NCBI GenBank assembly: GCA_964547415.1
Contig: CAZJNX010000126.1
Location: forward strand, 1 to 14,132
Reading direction: 5' to 3'
DNA: 14,132 nt
Origin: CAZJNX01 sp964547415
GTDB lineage: Bacteria > Pseudomonadota > Alphaproteobacteria > Rhizobiales > Amorphaceae
Below, piece by piece: positions 6,998 to 13,658 of this stretch. Position 1 is the first letter of the stretch. Each line of letters starts with the position of its first letter. The notes under the pieces were generated by a model. That model did not search any database. It saw only the letters and a list, made by a program, of their open reading frames with translations, and was not told the DNA's origin. Position numbers and translations under genes: made by a program.

Positions 6998-7839
6998 GCG
7001 CGCCGGGCCGCTACAACTTCGCCTACCTCGACGAGGACACCAAGCGGATGATCCGCCGGGCGATCCTGAAGGCGCTCGCGATCCCGGGCTACCAGGTGCC
7101 CTTCGCGAGCCGCACGATGCCCATGCCCTACGGCTGGGGGACCGGCGGCGTGCAGGTGACGGCGTCCGTGCTGGGGCCCCACGACGTCCTGAAGGTGATC
7201 GACCAGGGGGCCGACGACACCACCAACGCGGTCGCGATCCGCGCCTTCTTCCGCCGCGTCGCGGGCATCGCCACCACCACGGACACGCGGGCGGCCACGG
7301 TGATCCAGAGCCGCCACCGCGTGCCCGAGACGCCGCTCCGGGAGGGCCAGGTCCTCGTCTTCCAGGTGCCGATCCCCGAACCCTTGCGCTTTCTCGAGCC
7401 CTACGAGGAGGCGACGCGCACCCTCCACGCGCTGGCCGACTACGGGATCATGTACGTGAAGCTCTACGAGGACGTCGCCCGCCACGGCCGCGCGATCTCG
7501 AGCTACGACCACCCGGTGCGGGTCGCGGGCCGCTACGTCTGCGCCCCCTCCCCCATCCCGCGCTCGGACAACGCGCGCCTGTCCTCCTCGCCCGCGATCG
7601 CCCTGTTCGGCGCGGGGCGCGAGCAGCGCATCTACGCCATTCCGCCCTACACGGTGGTGGAGAGCCTCGCCTTCGAGGACCGGCCGGAGGACGTCGGCCC
7701 GGGGGACGAGCCGTGCGGCCTGTGCGGGGCCACCGACACCTTCCTCGACGAGATCCTGATCGACGACGAGGGCACGCGCCTGTTCGCCTGCTCCGACACC
7801 GACCACTGCGCGCGCCGCCGCGCGGGAGAGGCCTCGTGA
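6994..7839 (+). CDS. phnJ: PhnJ, radical-SAM C-P lyase
   Basis: A 281-residue protein, the same length as E. coli PhnJ. This is the enzyme that breaks the C-P bond, converting ribose-phosphonate 5-phosphate to the 1,2-cyclic phosphate and releasing the alkane. The C-terminal motif reads CGLCGATDTFLDE and then FACSDTDHC. Its four cysteines fall at residues 241, 244, 266 and 272, the same numbers as in E. coli, where 241/244/266 hold the 4Fe-4S cluster and 272 is the proposed thiyl radical site. The N-terminal part (YNFAYLDEDTKRMIRRAILK, VPFASRTMPMPYGWGTGG) is equally typical. All expected catalytic residues are present, so the lyase itself looks functional. It starts in an ATGA overlap with phnI and ends in a GTGA overlap with phnK. 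Confidence 0.98.
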   Translation: MSAPGRYNFAYLDEDTKRMIRRAILKALAIPGYQVPFASRTMPMPYGWGTGGVQVTASVLGPHDVLKVIDQGADDTTNAVAIRAFFRRVAGIATTTDTRAATVIQSRHRVPETPLREGQVLVFQVPIPEPLRFLEPYEEATRTLHALADYGIMYVKLYEDVARHGRAISSYDHPVRVAGRYVCAPSPIPRSDNARLSSSPAIALFGAGREQRIYAIPPYTVVESLAFEDRPEDVGPGDEPCGLCGATDTFLDEILIDDEGTRLFACSDTDHCARRRAGEAS

Positions 7840-8651
7840 CGGCCGCGATGGTCGACGCCGCGGCGGCGGCCAGCGCGCAGGACCCGCCGGTCCTCGCCCT
7901 CGCGGGCGTGACGGTGGCGTACGGCGCGCGCCTCGCCTGCCGCGACGTCGACCTCGCGGTCTGGCCCGGCGAGGTGGTGGCGGTGGTGGGCGAATCGGGC
8001 TCGGGCAAGACGACCCTCCTGAAGGCGGCGGCCGCCGCCGTTGCACCCGCCGCCGGCAGCGGCACCTACCGGGACCGGCGCGGGATCGCGCGGGACCTGT
8101 TCGCCCTCGATGAGGCGGAGCGGCGGCGTCTTTCCCGCACCGAGTGGGGCTTCGTCCACCAGGACCCGGCCGAGGGCCTGCGCATGACGGTCTCGGCCGG
8201 CGCCAACGTGGGCGAGCGGCTGATGGCGGCCGGCGAGCGGCGCTACGGCGTCATCCGGGAGACGGCGGCGGCGTGGCTCGAGCGGGTGGAGATCGACCCG
8301 GACCGGATCGACGAGCGGCCCCTTTGCTTCTCCGGCGGCATGCGCCAGCGCCTCCAGATCGCGCGCAACCTCGTCACCCGCCCGCGCCTCGTCCTCCTCG
8401 ACGAGCCGACGGGCGGGCTCGACGTGTCGGTCCAGGCGCGCATCCTCGACACGCTGCGCCGCCTCGTCGCCGACCTGTCCCTGTCGGTCGTCCTCGTCAC
8501 CCACGACCTTGCCGTCGCCCGCCTCCTCGCGGACCGCATGGTGGTGATGAAGGACGGGCGGATCGTGGAGGAGGGCCTCGCCGACCAGGTGCTGGAGGAC
8601 CCGCAGCACCCCTACACCCAGCTCCTCGTGAGCGCGATCCTGCCGGGATGA
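7836..8651 (+). CDS. phnK: PhnK, ATPase-like subunit of the C-P lyase complex
   Basis: A 271-residue ABC-type ATPase closely resembling E. coli PhnK (252 residues). Walker A is GESGSGKTT (52-60), the signature FSGGMRQRLQIARNL starts at 165, Walker B is VLLDEPTGGLD (D189, E190), and the switch His is H223 in VTHD. PhnK-specific text includes RTEWGFVHQDPAEGLRMTVS, GANVGERLMA and HPYTQLLVSAIL. PhnK docks on PhnJ of the core complex and is not part of a transporter, despite resembling peptide-importer ATPases. GTG 7836 overlaps the phnJ stop (GTGA). An ATG four codons downstream (7848) is an alternative. It is 14 bases from the preferred phnL start. Confidence 0.96.
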   Translation: MTAAMVDAAAAASAQDPPVLALAGVTVAYGARLACRDVDLAVWPGEVVAVVGESGSGKTTLLKAAAAAVAPAAGSGTYRDRRGIARDLFALDEAERRRLSRTEWGFVHQDPAEGLRMTVSAGANVGERLMAAGERRYGVIRETAAAWLERVEIDPDRIDERPLCFSGGMRQRLQIARNLVTRPRLVLLDEPTGGLDVSVQARILDTLRRLVADLSLSVVLVTHDLAVARLLADRMVVMKDGRIVEEGLADQVLEDPQHPYTQLLVSAILPG

Positions 8652-8665
8652 GACGAGGTGCGCCC

Positions 8666-9400
8666 GTGACCGCCCCCGCCACCTCGAGCCCCGACGACCA
8701 GCGGCCCGTCCTGTCCGTCCGCGGCCTTTCGAAGGCCTTCCGCCTTCACCTGCAGGGGGGCGTGGAGCTGCCGGTGGTGGAGGGCGTCGCCTTCGACGTG
8801 GCGGCGGGCGAGTGCGTCGTCCTGTCCGGGGCCTCGGGCGCGGGCAAGAGCTCGGTCCTGAAGATGATCGCCGGCAGCTATCGGCCCGCGGCGGGCGAGA
8901 TCCGCCTGCGCGTCGGCGAGGAGGTCGTCGACCTCGCGGCCCTCAACCCGCGGCCGCTCGCCGCGGTGCGGCGCCGGTCGATCGGCCACGTCACCCAGTT
9001 CTTCCGGGTGATCCCGCGGGTGAGCGCGCTCGAGGCGGTGGCCGAGCCGCTCCTGCGCACGGGCACCCCGCGGGAGAAGGCGCTGTCCCGCGCCGCCCGC
9101 CTGCTCACCCGCCTCGGCATTGGCGAACGGCTCCACCCCCTGCCGCCGGCCACCTTCTCCGGCGGCGAGAAGCAGCGGGTGAACATCGCCCGCGGCCTCG
9201 CCCGGCGCGTGCCCCTCCTCCTCCTCGACGAGCCCACCGCCGCCCTCGACCGGGACACCCGCGCGGCCGTGATCGACCTCCTCGCCGAGGCCCGGGCGGA
9301 AGGGGCCGCCATCCTCGCCGTCTTCCACGACGAGGACGTCCGCGCCGCCCTCGCCGACCGCACGGTGGACATCGCCCCGTTCCGCACCGGCGTCATGTGA
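8666..9400 (+). CDS. phnL: PhnL, ATPase subunit of the C-P lyase system
   Basis: A 244-residue ABC-type ATPase matching PhnL (E. coli 226 residues). Visible motifs are Walker A GASGAGKSS (55-63), PhnL-type text VTQFFRVIPRVSALEAVAEP, signature FSGGEKQRVNIARGL and Walker B LLLLDEPTAALD. PhnL is needed with PhnG-H-I for the first step that joins phosphonate to ribose triphosphate, and binds the complex with PhnK. GTG 8666 is chosen because GAGG lies about seven bases upstream. The ATG at 8648, which overlaps the phnK stop as ATGA, would add six residues and is a fair alternative. In E. coli phnM follows directly; here it does not, and 150 bases without a gene separate phnL from an export cassette. 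Confidence 0.95.
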   Translation: MTAPATSSPDDQRPVLSVRGLSKAFRLHLQGGVELPVVEGVAFDVAAGECVVLSGASGAGKSSVLKMIAGSYRPAAGEIRLRVGEEVVDLAALNPRPLAAVRRRSIGHVTQFFRVIPRVSALEAVAEPLLRTGTPREKALSRAARLLTRLGIGERLHPLPPATFSGGEKQRVNIARGLARRVPLLLLDEPTAALDRDTRAAVIDLLAEARAEGAAILAVFHDEDVRAALADRTVDIAPFRTGVM

Positions 9401-9550
9401 CTTGAAACCGTGGGCGGCCCCCTGCACAACCGTGTCGGCAACGTCACGCTGGAGAGGGACGCGCCGCGCCGGGCCGGGGGGACCGGGCGCCGCGTCGCCG
9501 GTCGCGCGCCTTCGCGAGCCACCACCCGCGCCCCCCGTGAGGCTGGATCC

Positions 9551-10561
9551 ATGCTGCGCCGGGGCCTTCTCCTGTCCGTCGTGTCGCTCCTCACCGTGGG
9601 CTTTTTCCTGCCGGCGGGCGAGACCGGCCAGCGCACCCGGACGTTCGCGGGCGTCGTGGAAAGCGACCTCCTCCTCCTGTCCACCGACGTCGGCGGTCCC
9701 CTCGTCGCCGTGACGGTGGAGGACGGCGAGACGGTGGACGCGGGCGAGGTGATCGCGCGGATCGACGACCGGCGCGCCGCCGCGGTCCTGAAGCGCGCCG
9801 AGGCGGAGCGGGACGCGGCGGCCGCTGCGCTCGCGCGGGCGCGCGGGCGCCAGCGGCGGGACGTCGACGTCGCGGTCCTCGAGGCGCGCCGGGCGCGGGC
9901 GGCGGCCCGGCTCGACCAGGCACGCGCCCGCCTCGAGCGCATCACCCGCCTGAAGGAACGGGGCGTCGTCTCGCTCGCCGAGCACGAGCGGGCGGTCCTC
10001 GCCGTCAGCGAGCACGAGACGGTGCTCGCCGAGGCGGAACGGGAGATCGCGGCCGCCCTCGCCCCGTCCATCTCCGGCGAGATCGAGGCCGCGAAGGCGC
10101 GCCTGTCCGCCGCCGAGGCCGTGGTCGACGAGGCGCGGGTGACCCTCGAGCGGCACGTCGTCCGCGCCCCCGGCGCCGGGCGGGTCCACCGCGTCCTTCA
10201 CAGGGCGGGCGAGACGGTGGGACCGGCCGCGCCCCTCGTCTCCCTCCTGCCCGCGGGCTCGCAGGAGGTGATCTTCTACGCCGCCCCGGACGAGCGCGTC
10301 CTGCTTCCGGCCGGAACGGCCGTGACCGTCGCCTGCGAGGGATGTCCGGCAGGGCTCGAGGCCCGCGTGTCCCACCTCGCCCTCGAGCCGGAGTACACGC
10401 CGCCGGTCATGTTCAGCGAGTCCCGCTCCGCGCGCCTCGTCTACCGCGTCACGGCCCGCTTCCGGCCCGGCGTCTCGCCGCCCCCGCCGGGGCAGCCCGT
10501 CGCGGTGCACCTCGCGCCCGACGCAGCGCCCGCGGCGCGGATCGCCGGCGGGTCCGGCTGA
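9551..10561 (+). CDS. HlyD-family periplasmic adaptor (membrane fusion protein)
   Basis: A 336-residue protein with an N-terminal membrane anchor or uncleaved signal (RRGLLLSVVSLLTVGFFLP, about 3-21). A first lipoyl half follows (about 31-68, GPLVAVTVEDGETVDAGEVI), then a long Ala/Arg/Glu-rich coiled-coil hairpin (about 75-200). The second lipoyl half contains VRAPGAGRVHRVLHRAGETV, and a beta-barrel region ends the protein. It resembles the YbhG/YhiI type that joins an inner-membrane ABC-2 pump to a TolC-like channel; no channel gene is in the window. ATG 9551 has GTGAGG eight bases upstream. The 150-base leader (9401-9550) holds no convincing promoter: a CTTGAA at 9401-9406 has no good -10 partner. 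It is seven bases from the ABC ATPase gene. The substrate is unknown. Confidence 0.9.
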   Translation: MLRRGLLLSVVSLLTVGFFLPAGETGQRTRTFAGVVESDLLLLSTDVGGPLVAVTVEDGETVDAGEVIARIDDRRAAAVLKRAEAERDAAAAALARARGRQRRDVDVAVLEARRARAAARLDQARARLERITRLKERGVVSLAEHERAVLAVSEHETVLAEAEREIAAALAPSISGEIEAAKARLSAAEAVVDEARVTLERHVVRAPGAGRVHRVLHRAGETVGPAAPLVSLLPAGSQEVIFYAAPDERVLLPAGTAVTVACEGCPAGLEARVSHLALEPEYTPPVMFSESRSARLVYRVTARFRPGVSPPPPGQPVAVHLAPDAAPAARIAGGSG

Positions 10562-10568
10562 GCCGGCG

Positions 10569-11546
10569 ATGGCGCGCGCGCCCGCGACGGCGACGGCGAC
10601 GGCCCGGCCGGGCGCGGCGGCCGGCGCGCCCGTCGTGCTCGCCCGCGGGCTCGGACGGGTCGACGGCGGCACGCGGCGGCTCGAGGCCGTGGACCTCGCC
10701 GTCGGGGCGGGCGAGATCCACGGGCTCGTCGGCGCCAACGGCAGCGGCAAGACGACGCTCATGGAGATCCTGTGCGGCCTCGCCGCCCCCACCGCGGGCA
10801 CGGCCTGCTGCCTCGGCATCCCGGTGAGCGAGGGGCGCGCGATCCGCGCGGCCACCGGCTACGTGCCCCAGCGCTTCGCCCTCTACGATGAGCTGACGGT
10901 GCGCGAGAACCTCCTGTTTGCCGCCCGCCTCTACGGCGTGGACGCGCCCCGCCGCGCGGTGGAGGCCGCCCTGGCGGACCATCCCGTCGGGTCCTTCGCG
11001 GACCGGCGGACCGGGCGCCTGTCGGGCGGGTGGAAGCAGCAGCTCGCCCTTCTCGCCGCCACGCTGCACGGGCCGCGCCTCCTGTTCCTCGACGAGCCGA
11101 CGGCGGCGGTCGACCTGCCGGCCCGCCGCGCGATCTGGCAGGCGCTCCGCCGCCTTGCCGACGGGGGAACGACCATCCTCGCGGCCACCCACTTCATGGA
11201 CGAGGCGGAGCGGTTCGACCGGATCACCTACCTCGCGGCCGGCCGCGTCGTCGCGGCGGGCGAGGTGGCGGCGATCGTGGCGGCGGCCGGCCTGCGCTCC
11301 TTCCTCGCCGACCTCGCCCGCCCGCCCGCGGGCCTGCCCGCCGCCCTCGAGGCGCACCCGGCGGTCGACCACGTGGAGTTCCGCGCCGGAAGCCTCGCGG
11401 TCCACCTGAAGGCGTCGGCCGCCGTTCGGGATCCGCGGGACGTCGCCGCCCTGGTGCCGGCGGCGGCGGACCTTTCCTTCCGGAGGGTTCCGACGTCGCT
11501 GGAGGCGGCCATCGTGGCGCTCTCCCGCGCGGGCCGGGCGGGATGA
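10569..11546 (+). CDS. ABC exporter ATPase (ABC-2 type, single domain)
   Basis: A 325-residue protein with one nucleotide-binding domain (about 22-240). Walker A is GANGSGKTT (55-63), the Q-loop region is YVPQRFALYDELTVRENL, the signature is LSGGWKQQLALLAATL (from 151), Walker B is LLFLDEPTAAVD (D175, E176), and the switch His is H208 in ATHFMDEAE. All catalytic residues are present. The sequence is closest in style to YbhF-like export ATPases, which often carry two domains; this one has a single domain plus a C-terminal tail of about 85 residues of unknown role. It would act as a homodimer with the next gene's permease. Its stop overlaps that gene (ATGA), so the two are surely a unit. The Ala/Thr-rich first 20 residues may be over-extended, although no better start is obvious. 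Confidence 0.92.
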   Translation: MARAPATATATARPGAAAGAPVVLARGLGRVDGGTRRLEAVDLAVGAGEIHGLVGANGSGKTTLMEILCGLAAPTAGTACCLGIPVSEGRAIRAATGYVPQRFALYDELTVRENLLFAARLYGVDAPRRAVEAALADHPVGSFADRRTGRLSGGWKQQLALLAATLHGPRLLFLDEPTAAVDLPARRAIWQALRRLADGGTTILAATHFMDEAERFDRITYLAAGRVVAAGEVAAIVAAAGLRSFLADLARPPAGLPAALEAHPAVDHVEFRAGSLAVHLKASAAVRDPRDVAALVPAAADLSFRRVPTSLEAAIVALSRAGRAG

Positions 11547-12673
11547 GGGGCGCGGCCGGGCGGGTGCGGGCGCTCGCCGTCAAGGAGACCCTGCTGATCC
11601 TGCGCGACCCGGTCTCGCTGCTGCTCATCCTGCTCTTGCCGGGGTTGCAGTTCGTCATCTTCGGCCACGGGATCGGCTTCGAGCCGCGCGACGTGCCGAC
11701 CGTCGTCGTCCTCGAGGAGACCGGGCCGCTCGTCCGCTCGGTGGTGCGCGCGCTCGAGAACACGGACCTGTTCGAGGTGGTGGGCGTGGCGCCGACGGAC
11801 GAGGCCGGCGAGCGGGCCCTCAGGACCGGGACGGCGGACATCGTCGTGACCGTTCCGGCGGGCTTCGAGCGCGACCTGCTCGCGGGCCGGACGCCGCGCA
11901 TCCTGGTGCGGGCGGACAACAGCCACCCGCCGACGGTGGCGGCGCCGCTCGCGAGCCTCACCGAGGTGTCGGCGCGGGCGCTCGCCGGCGTCCTGCCGCC
12001 CGACCGGTTCGGCCCCCGAGCGCGGGGCCGGTTCGAGTTCGTGATCCACCGCCTCTACAACCCGGCGAGCGAGAGCGCGCGGTCGCTGCTGCCCGGGCTC
12101 CTCGGCCTCATCCTCACCACCACCATGACGCTCCTCGCTGCCCTGTCGCTGGTGCGGGAGAAGGCGCGCGGCACCTACCCGTTCCTCGCCGCCGCCCCCC
12201 TCGGGCCGTTCGAGGTCATGGCGGGCAAGCTGATCCCCCTGTTCGCGTTCGGCTGCATCCAGGCCGCCTCCCTCGTCCTCGCGGCCCGCTTCCTGCTCGA
12301 CATGCCGCTGACCGGCCCCCTGCCCGCCGTGGCCGTGCTGTTGGCAACCTTCGTCCTTCTCAACCTCCTGATCGGCTACCTGTTCTCCGTCGCCGCCCGC
12401 AACGAGCTGCAGGCCACGACCCTCGCCAGCTCCGTCGTGATGCCGACCATGCTGCTGTCGGGCTGGGTCACGCCGCAGGCGGCCATGACCGAGCCGATGC
12501 AGGTCGTGAGCGGCGCGCTCCCCTTCACCCACTTCAACGCGGCGATGCTGGCGCTCGCCCTCAAGGAAGCGACCGCGGGCGAGGTCGCCACCCGCTTCGC
12601 CGTCATCCTCGCCTACCTCGCGGCCGCGTGTCTCGCGGTGGGGCTGGTGCTGCGCGGGCCCCGCGTGCGCTGA
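11543..12673 (+). CDS. ABC-2 type export permease
   Basis: A 376-residue integral membrane protein of the ABC-2 permease family (YbhS/YbhR/YhhJ-like). A first membrane segment (PVSLLLILLLPGLQFVIFG, about 26-44) is followed by a large extracytoplasmic domain (about 48-190). Five more hydrophobic segments follow, with the family hallmark LVREKARGTYPFLAAAPLGP between the second and third and a LLSGWVTPQ-type loop later. The length is that of a normal half-exporter permease. Most YbhFSR-like systems have two permeases; only one is present here, suggesting a homodimer. It overlaps the ATPase by four bases (ATGA) and ends 102 bases before phnC. Substrate cannot be told from sequence. Confidence 0.92.
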   Translation: MRGAAGRVRALAVKETLLILRDPVSLLLILLLPGLQFVIFGHGIGFEPRDVPTVVVLEETGPLVRSVVRALENTDLFEVVGVAPTDEAGERALRTGTADIVVTVPAGFERDLLAGRTPRILVRADNSHPPTVAAPLASLTEVSARALAGVLPPDRFGPRARGRFEFVIHRLYNPASESARSLLPGLLGLILTTTMTLLAALSLVREKARGTYPFLAAAPLGPFEVMAGKLIPLFAFGCIQAASLVLAARFLLDMPLTGPLPAVAVLLATFVLLNLLIGYLFSVAARNELQATTLASSVVMPTMLLSGWVTPQAAMTEPMQVVSGALPFTHFNAAMLALALKEATAGEVATRFAVILAYLAAACLAVGLVLRGPRVR

Positions 12674-12697
12674 CGGCGAGAGCGAGCGCCCCGCCGC

Positions 12698-12715
12698 CCG
12701 TCATATTCCTGCAAT
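12698..12715 (+). promoter_or_regulatory. Candidate Pho box upstream of phnC
   Basis: CCGTCATATTCCTGCAAT consists of two 7-base units, CCGTCAT and CTGCAAT, spaced 11 bases apart as PhoB half-sites are. Against the consensus CTGTCAT unit they match 6 and 5 of 7 positions. PhoB activates phosphonate genes under phosphate limitation in proteobacteria. A further CCGTCAT at 12731 lies 33 bases after the first unit, three further 11-base steps. The site is the only lower-GC stretch in this 102-base gap. A -10 element is expected near 12725 but none is clear. Confidence 0.6.
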
Positions 12716-12743
12716 GGAAACGAGACATGCCCGTCATGGGGAA

Positions 12744-12753
12744 CGTCTAGACG
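12744..12753. promoter_or_regulatory. Palindrome, candidate PhnF operator before phnC
   Basis: CGTCTAGACG is a perfect 10-base palindrome. Its core GTCTAGAC fits the GT-N-TA-N-AC layout of HutC-family operators and resembles the GTATAGAC core reported for mycobacterial PhnF. It lies 28 bases downstream of the candidate Pho box and 22 bases before the phnC start, where a bound repressor could block transcription. PhnF is the only GntR-type regulator in the window. Binding is inferred, not shown. Confidence 0.5.
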
Positions 12754-12775
12754 GGCGGTCGGGGAGAACGCGCGC

Positions 12776-13618
12776 ATGGCCTCGGTATCGATCGAGCGGC
12801 TGACGAAGAGTTTCGGGGCCTTCCGCGCCCTCGACGACGTGTCGGTGGAGGTCGCCCCCGGGGAGATGGTGGCGCTCATCGGCGCCTCAGGCTCGGGAAA
12901 GTCGACCCTGATCCGCCACGTCGCGGGTCTCGTGCCGGGCGACCGGGGCGGCGCGGCGCGCGTCGCCGTCGACGGGACGACGATGCAGGAGGCGGGGCGC
13001 CTGTCGCGGGATGCCCAGCGCCTGCGGCGCGACGTGGCGGTCATCTTCCAGCAGTTCAACCTCGTCCCGCGGCTCAAGGTCATCACCAACGTGCTCGCGG
13101 GCCGGCTCGGGCGCATGTCCCGCTGGCGCGGCACCCTCGCCCTGTTCGACCGGGCCGAGAAGCAGATGGCGCTGTCGGCCCTCGACCGGGTGGGCATCGT
13201 GGAGACGGCGGGGCGGCGGGCCTCCACCCTGTCGGGGGGCCAGCAGCAACACGCGGCGATCGCCCGCGCCCTCGTGCAGGAGGCGCGGGTCCTCCTCGCG
13301 GACGAGCCGATCGCCTCCCTCGACCCGGCGTCCGCCCGCCGCGTCATGGAGACGCTCGCCGAGATCAACCGGACCGACGGGATCACCGTCGTCGTCTCGC
13401 TCCACCAGATGGAGTACGCCCGCCGCTTCTGCCCGCGCACGGTCGCGCTCCGCGCGGGCAGGATCGCCTTCGACGGGCCGAGCGAGGCGCTCGACCGCGC
13501 CATGCTGCGCGACCTCTACGGCGAGGCGAGCGAGGAGCTCGTCCTGCCCGAAGCGATGCCCGCCGCCGAGACCCGGCCCGCGCTGCCGGGGAGCGGACTG
13601 TCGGCGGCCGTCGCCTGA
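12776..13618 (+). CDS. phnC: PhnC, phosphonate importer ATPase
   Basis: A 280-residue ABC import ATPase. Walker A is GASGSGKST (36-44), the Q-loop region is VAVIFQQFNLVPRLKVITNV, the signature LSGGQQQ is at 152-158, Walker B is LLADEPIASLDP (D176, E177), and the switch His is H210 in SLHQMEYA. The IFQQFNLV, ADEPIASLDP and EINRTDGITVVVSLHQ texts are diagnostic of PhnC (E. coli has DINQNDGITVVVTLHQ). It powers phosphonate uptake with PhnD and PhnE at the inner membrane. Residue 159, directly after the signature, is His, where E. coli PhnC and most relatives have Arg. ATG 12776 has GGGGAG nine bases upstream. A C-terminal tail of about 30 residues is low-complexity. It has its own control region and is 40 bases from phnD. 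Confidence 0.96.
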   Translation: MASVSIERLTKSFGAFRALDDVSVEVAPGEMVALIGASGSGKSTLIRHVAGLVPGDRGGAARVAVDGTTMQEAGRLSRDAQRLRRDVAVIFQQFNLVPRLKVITNVLAGRLGRMSRWRGTLALFDRAEKQMALSALDRVGIVETAGRRASTLSGGQQQHAAIARALVQEARVLLADEPIASLDPASARRVMETLAEINRTDGITVVVSLHQMEYARRFCPRTVALRAGRIAFDGPSEALDRAMLRDLYGEASEELVLPEAMPAAETRPALPGSGLSAAVA

Positions 13619-13624
13619 CCATCC

Positions 13625-13639
13625 CGGACACTTCGTCCG
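13625..13639 (+). other. Hairpin and strong ribosome-binding site before phnD
   Basis: In the 40-base phnC-phnD gap, CGGAC and GTCCG form a 5-base stem around the loop ACTTC. AGGGAG follows at 13644-13649, about nine bases before the phnD ATG. The stem could help separate expression of the abundant binding protein from that of the ATPase, as is common in importer operons. It is short and could be chance. Confidence 0.3.
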
Positions 13640-13658
13640 AACGAGGGAGAGAGAACCC

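Noticed and set aside
9401..9550. A promoter for the export cassette (CTTGAA at 9401-9406)
   Set aside because: No acceptable -10 hexamer lies 16-18 bases downstream (the best is CACAAC), so it was not listed as a feature.
8612..10855. A 747-codon minus-strand open frame opposite phnL and the hlyD-like gene
   Set aside because: It has no recognisable domain and is composed of Arg/Gly/Ala-rich text; the plus-strand genes carry full motifs. It is a GC-driven shadow.
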